Positions 60,289-64,000 of a DNA stretch of 64,000 nt are shown here, one piece after another. The notes under the pieces are model-generated. The model was not told the DNA's origin. It made no database searches and was given only the letters and a program-made list of their open reading frames with translations. The first letter of the stretch is position 1; each line of letters begins with the position of its first letter. This stretch comes from Bryobacteraceae bacterium. GTDB taxonomy: Bacteria; Acidobacteriota; Terriglobia; Bryobacterales; Bryobacteraceae. A program made the translations under genes and the position numbers. The stretch is taken from the NCBI GenBank assembly GCA_026129905.1, contig JAHCHE010000021.1, forward strand, positions 62,001 to 126,000, given 5' to 3'.

Positions 60289-62928
60289 ATGGTTTCCCTT
60301 TACGGGACGCTGGAGGAGCGCGCCCGCAGTCATCCTGAATCGGTCGCACTTCTGGGCCTCGGGAGAGACCCTCTCGATTACCGGTCGCTGGTCCGGTTGA
60401 TCGAGGACGCTGTCCGCCAACTGAACGGCGCCGGGATCGGGCGGAACGACCGGGTTGCGCTGGTTCTGCCGGATGGGCCGGCGACGGCGGCGGCGTTCCT
60501 GGCAGTCGCGTCCGGCGCCACGTGCGCGCCGCTGAATCCGGGATACCGGGCCGAGGAGTTCGACTTCTACCTCTCGGATCTGCGCGCGAAGGCGGTTTTG
60601 CTTCCCGAGGGCGCGGACTCCCCGGTTCGCGGGGTTGCGGCGGCTCGCGGTATCGCGACGATCGAGCTGGCGGAACCGCCCGGCGCGCCCGCCGGCTGGT
60701 TCCATCTGAAGCTGACCTCGACGCCCGCGGAGCGTCCCGCTTTCGGCGCGGCTGAAGACGTTGCGCTGGCGCTGCACACGTCGGGAACCACGTCGCGGCC
60801 CAAAGTGGTCCCGCTCACGCAGGCGAACCTTCTGGCATCGGCGCGTCAGATCGGCGCCACGCTCCGGCTCGGCCCGGACGACCGGTGCCTGAACGTGATG
60901 CCGCTGTTCCACATTCACGGTCTGGCGGGAGCGTTGCTGAGTTCCATCGCCGCTGGGGCGCAGGTGGTTTGCACGCCGGGATTTCACGCTCCGAGCTTCT
61001 TCGACTGGCTCGACGAGTTCCGCCCCACCTGGTACTCGGCGGTGCCCACGATGCACCAGGCGATCCTGAGCCGGGTCGCAAGCAACCGCGAAAAAGCGTC
61101 GCGCTCCTCGCTCCGATTTATCCGGTCGTCCTCGGCGGCGCTGGCGCCGCGCGTGATGTCGGAACTGGAGGGCGCATTCGGCGTCCCGGTTGTCGAGAGC
61201 TACGGCATGACGGAAGCTTCGCACCAGATGGCGAGCAATCCGCTGCCGCCGGGAGTCCGAAAGCCTGGTTCGGTCGGGCTGGCGGCCGGACCGGACGTCG
61301 CCGTCATGGACGACGCCGGGGACCTGCTGCCTGTCGGCGCGCGCGGCGAGATCGTTGTCCGCGGTCCAAGCATCACCGCCGGGTACGAGAACAATCCGGC
61401 GGCGAATCGGAGCGCGTTCACCAACGGCTGGTTCCGGACGGGCGACCAGGGCTTCCTGGACGAAGACGGCTACCTCTTCCTTACCGGCAGGTTGAAGGAG
61501 ATTATCAACCGGGGCGGCGAGAAGATCTCCCCGCGCGAAATCGACGAGGTCCTGCTGGAGCACCCGGCAGTCGCGCAGGCGGTGGCGTTCGCGCTGCCGG
61601 ACGCGCGGCTCGGCGAGGACATCGGCGCCGCCATCGTGCTTCGTCCCGGCGCGGCGGCCACGGAATCCGAGTTGCGCCTGTTCGTCGCGGAGCGGTTGGC
61701 CGACTTCAAGACGCCCCGGCGCATTGTCTTCGTTCCGGAGATTCCAAAAGGTCCGTCCGGCAAGCTCCAGCGGATCGGTTTGGCAGACAAGCTTGGGCTG
61801 AACGAACCGGTGGAGGCGGCCGTTCCGGAGACGTATGCCGCGCCGCGGACGGAAACCGAGCGGCGGCTGTGCGCCATCTGGACGGACCTGCTCCGCGTGG
61901 AGCGCGCGGGCGTTCGAGACAACTTCTTCAACATCGGCGGCGATTCGATATTGGCGGCGCAGCTACTGTCGCGGATTCGAGAGGAATTCGGCGTTCACCT
62001 GCCGATGGTGGCGCTGTTTGAAGCGGCGACGATCGAGGCGCAGGCCGGCATCGTGAGCCGGGACGGCTGGGCGCCTTCGTGGCGGTTCCTGGCGCCTCTC
62101 CGAGCGTCAGGGTCGAGGCCACCCCTCTTCTGCGTGCACGCACAAAAGGGGGATGTCTTTTTCTACCGGGAAATGGTCAAGTCGCTTGGGCCGGAGCAGC
62201 CCGTCTACGGGGTGCGGGCGGCGGAGGCGGACGGCGCCAACGGCCCGCCATCGCTCGAGGAGATGAGCGCCCGCTACGTTGCGGAGTTGCGAACAGTCCA
62301 GCCGCGCGGCCCGTATTACATCGCAGGGTATTGCGTCGGCGCGTACGTCGCGCTGGAGATGGCGCGGCAGATCGAGGAGCAGGGCGAGACGGTAGCGCTT
62401 CTGATCCCGTTCAATACCGACGGGAGTTGGCGTGGGATCGGCGGTTTCCGCGACGGAGTCCGGTTCCACCGCCGCAACCTGGGCGCTCTTCCGCCGCGCC
62501 AGAAATTGCTCTACGTCCTTCGCCGCGCGCAATTTCGATCGCGCCGCATCGGCCGCTCATTGAAGGAAACGGCGTACGAACTCTGCTTGCGGGCGGGCCT
62601 GAGGCCGCCGGAGGCTCTTCGCAAAGTACACGCCTGGGAAGTCAACTACCGGGCCAGCCGCGATTACCGGCCTCGTCCGATCCAGGCCCACGTTGTGTAC
62701 TTCCACGGCGCCGGCGATCCGCACAAGGATCCGCGGCCATTCTGGGGCGATATCGCGCGCGGCGGTCTGGAGATCTGGAACGTGCCCGGCAGCGACATTC
62801 ACATCTTCGACGCCCCGAACGCGGCCATTCTCGGGGAGCGGCTGGAGGAGCGGCTGAAGCGGGCGTACGAAGAATATCAGGCGCGGACGGCGGCCGCCGT
62901 TCTGCAAACCACTTCCTCCATCACCTGA
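60289..62928 (+). CDS. Adenylation-carrier-thioesterase protein (one NRPS-like module without condensation domain)
   Basis: 879 residues. Residues 1-505: AMP-binding enzyme ([42 protein letters not shown]), near to oxalyl-CoA or acyl-CoA ligases. Residues 515-595: carrier with N-I-G-G-D-S, S553 for phosphopantetheine. Residues 605-860: thioesterase, where G-Y-C-V-G has Cys682 at the usual serine. Such A-T-TE proteins load a carboxylic acid and release it as ester, amide or dimer; product unknown. The 3' end overlaps the opposing ltaE by 52 bases. Confidence 0.85.
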   Translation: MVSLYGTLEERARSHPESVALLGLGRDPLDYRSLVRLIEDAVRQLNGAGIGRNDRVALVLPDGPATAAAFLAVASGATCAPLNPGYRAEEFDFYLSDLRAKAVLLPEGADSPVRGVAAARGIATIELAEPPGAPAGWFHLKLTSTPAERPAFGAAEDVALALHTSGTTSRPKVVPLTQANLLASARQIGATLRLGPDDRCLNVMPLFHIHGLAGALLSSIAAGAQVVCTPGFHAPSFFDWLDEFRPTWYSAVPTMHQAILSRVASNREKASRSSLRFIRSSSAALAPRVMSELEGAFGVPVVESYGMTEASHQMASNPLPPGVRKPGSVGLAAGPDVAVMDDAGDLLPVGARGEIVVRGPSITAGYENNPAANRSAFTNGWFRTGDQGFLDEDGYLFLTGRLKEIINRGGEKISPREIDEVLLEHPAVAQAVAFALPDARLGEDIGAAIVLRPGAAATESELRLFVAERLADFKTPRRIVFVPEIPKGPSGKLQRIGLADKLGLNEPVEAAVPETYAAPRTETERRLCAIWTDLLRVERAGVRDNFFNIGGDSILAAQLLSRIREEFGVHLPMVALFEAATIEAQAGIVSRDGWAPSWRFLAPLRASGSRPPLFCVHAQKGDVFFYREMVKSLGPEQPVYGVRAAEADGANGPPSLEEMSARYVAELRTVQPRGPYYIAGYCVGAYVALEMARQIEEQGETVALLIPFNTDGSWRGIGGFRDGVRFHRRNLGALPPRQKLLYVLRRAQFRSRRIGRSLKETAYELCLRAGLRPPEALRKVHAWEVNYRASRDYRPRPIQAHVVYFHGAGDPHKDPRPFWGDIARGGLEIWNVPGSDIHIFDAPNAAILGERLEERLKRAYEEYQARTAAAVLQTTSSIT

Positions 62929-63941
62929 AGGGCGCGCTCACAGGAAGCGCGGTCCACGTCGAAGTGCGTCACCATCCGCATGTGCGCCGGGTTCACGCCG
63001 TTGGCCAGCACGCCGCGCGATTTCAGCGACCCGCTCAGTTCGTAGGACGTCATGCCCGTGCCGGATACGTTGAAGATGACGATATTGGTCCGCACGCTTT
63101 CCGGACGGATGGCGATGCCGGGGATGCGCGAAAGGCCTTCGGCCAGGAAGCGGGCGTTTTCATGATCGATCGCCAGGCGCTTGGACATCTCCTCGAGCGC
63201 AATCAGGCCGGGCGCCGCCAGCACCCCCGCCTGCCGCATCCCGCCTCCCAGCCGCTTGCGGTAGAGCCTGGCCCGGTCGATCGTTTCGGCGGGACCGGCC
63301 ACCATCGATCCGGCCGGCGCGCCGAGTCCCTTCGAGAGGCAGAACATAACGGTGTCGACCTTATCGCACAGTTCGGCGACCCTTAATCCCAGCGCCGTAG
63401 CGGCATTGAAAACACGCGCGCCATCCAGATGCACAGGCAGCTTGCGCTCGTGCGCCCGGTCGCAAATGTCGTCGATGACCTTTTTCGGAGTGACCGCGCC
63501 GCCTCTCATGTTGTGCGTGTTTTCGAGTGAGATCAAACCCGTCGGCGCCCAGTGCGGGCCAAGCGGCCGGACGAACGGTTCGATTTGCTCCCAGTGCAGG
63601 ATGCCATCCGCGCCTTCCACCGGCCGCGCGACGCAGCCCGAGAACCAGGCGATCATCGCCAGTTCGTAGTTGAACACGTGCGAACGCGCCTCGCAGATCA
63701 CCTCCTGCCCGTGGGTGGTGTGCGCCTTCACCGCGACCGTATTGCCCATCGTGCCGGTGGCGACGAACAGGGCGGCTTCCTTGCCGAAAATCTCGGCGGC
63801 TCGGCGTTCGAGAAGGTTAACGGTAGGGTCTTCGCCATAGACGTCGTCGCCGACGTCGGCCTCCGCCATCGCGCGGCGCATGGCGGGCGTGGGACGCGTA
63901 ACCGTATCGCTTCGCAGGTCGATCATAGAGGGCTCTGTCAT
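62877..63941 (-). CDS. ltaE: Low-specificity L-threonine aldolase
   Basis: 354 residues. [11 protein letters not shown] at the start, [13 protein letters not shown], then [10 protein letters not shown] and [10 protein letters not shown] with the PLP lysine. Cleaves L-threonine to glycine and acetaldehyde. The ATG overlaps the stop of a HemW-like gene (ATGA), so the two are coupled. CAGGAG lies about 10 bases before the start. Confidence 0.93.
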   Translation of the reverse strand: MTEPSMIDLRSDTVTRPTPAMRRAMAEADVGDDVYGEDPTVNLLERRAAEIFGKEAALFVATGTMGNTVAVKAHTTHGQEVICEARSHVFNYELAMIAWFSGCVARPVEGADGILHWEQIEPFVRPLGPHWAPTGLISLENTHNMRGGAVTPKKVIDDICDRAHERKLPVHLDGARVFNAATALGLRVAELCDKVDTVMFCLSKGLGAPAGSMVAGPAETIDRARLYRKRLGGGMRQAGVLAAPGLIALEEMSKRLAIDHENARFLAEGLSRIPGIAIRPESVRTNIVIFNVSGTGMTSYELSGSLKSRGVLANGVNPAHMRMVTHFDVDRASCERALQVMEEVVCRTAAAVRA

Positions 63942-64000
63942 TGCGTCAAAAACTCCTGGAACACTTCATTGGAGAGCAACACGCCTCGCGGCGTCAACTT
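63938..64000 (-). CDS. HemW-like (coproporphyrinogen III oxidase-related) protein, last 20 residues
   Basis: Only the C-terminus is inside the window. It reads [17 protein letters not shown], the usual ending of HemW / oxygen-independent coproporphyrinogen oxidase-like radical SAM proteins. It is upstream of ltaE and overlaps its start by 4 bases. Assignment rests on this short tail. Confidence 0.6.
   Translation of the reverse strand, partial: KLTPRGVLLSNEVFQEFLTQ

Overview
This is about 64 kb of a high-GC bacterial chromosome. The gene content points to an Acidobacteriota of the Solibacter/Bryobacter type. The main clues are two orphan permeases of the acidobacterial ADOP type, a TonB-dependent receptor with an N-terminal carboxypeptidase-regulatory-like domain, and many Tat-exported enzymes of carbohydrate breakdown (two enolase-superfamily enzymes, two Gfo/Idh/MocA oxidoreductases, a sulfatase, a GH42-like glycosidase and an acetyl xylan esterase-like hydrolase). 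PIN toxin modules and decayed TPR and RCC1-repeat genes fit as well. This assignment is inference from gene content; there is no rRNA in the window.

Layout. 1-3.7 kb: right edge of a phage-tail-like (extracellular contractile injection) cluster, with a BNR-like gene, a tail protein I-like gene, and two secreted proteins that share Ig-like and C-terminal domains; the second also carries a muramidase-like domain. 3.7-8.3 kb: small secreted and membrane proteins, a lone ParA, gene remnants, and an orphan Cas6-type RAMP with no CRISPR array. 8.4-15.2 kb: the most interesting block, five tightly packed genes: CotH-like kinase (frameshifted here), VTC polyphosphate-polymerase domain, DUF4956 membrane protein, an HlyD adaptor fused to a DUF3616/phytase-like propeller, and a TolC-like outer membrane factor. 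15.2-19.7 kb: enolase-superfamily enzyme, a three-gene signalling unit with a degenerate GGDEF protein and a CheY-like receiver, and a DinB protein. 19.9-26.4 kb: ADOP permease, Gfo/Idh/MocA protein, TypA and a cyclase-family hydrolase. 26.4-29.7 kb: gene graveyard with an RCC1-repeat gene, a TPR gene and a nucleotidyltransferase, all damaged. 29.8-33.3 kb: a DisA_N/DAC-like protein diverging from purE, then uvrC. 33.7-37.4 kb: second ADOP permease with a shattered N-terminus, a dead integrase and a VapBC-like pair. 37.5-50.4 kb: polysaccharide or glycoside utilisation genes. 51.3-56.0 kb: housekeeping cluster psd-pssA-(Asd-like)-lptE-holA. 56.1-64 kb: hydrolase, second PIN/antitoxin pair, tRNA-Ser(CGA), metallo-beta-lactamase-fold protein, an adenylation-carrier-thioesterase protein, threonine aldolase and the tail of a HemW-like gene.

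How it fits together. The lptE gene implies a diderm envelope with lipopolysaccharide, which matches the TolC-like protein and the TonB receptor. The CotH-VTC-DUF4956-HlyD-TolC block is best read as a candidate envelope-spanning apparatus in which phosphotransfer or polyphosphate chemistry meets an export duct; that function is inference. Four-base ATGA or GTGA overlaps recur between adjacent genes and suggest translational coupling. A two-hairpin palindromic element (one arm GAGTCCACA) occurs twice, each time just after a + strand stop codon. A third double hairpin with different sequence follows the first ADOP gene.
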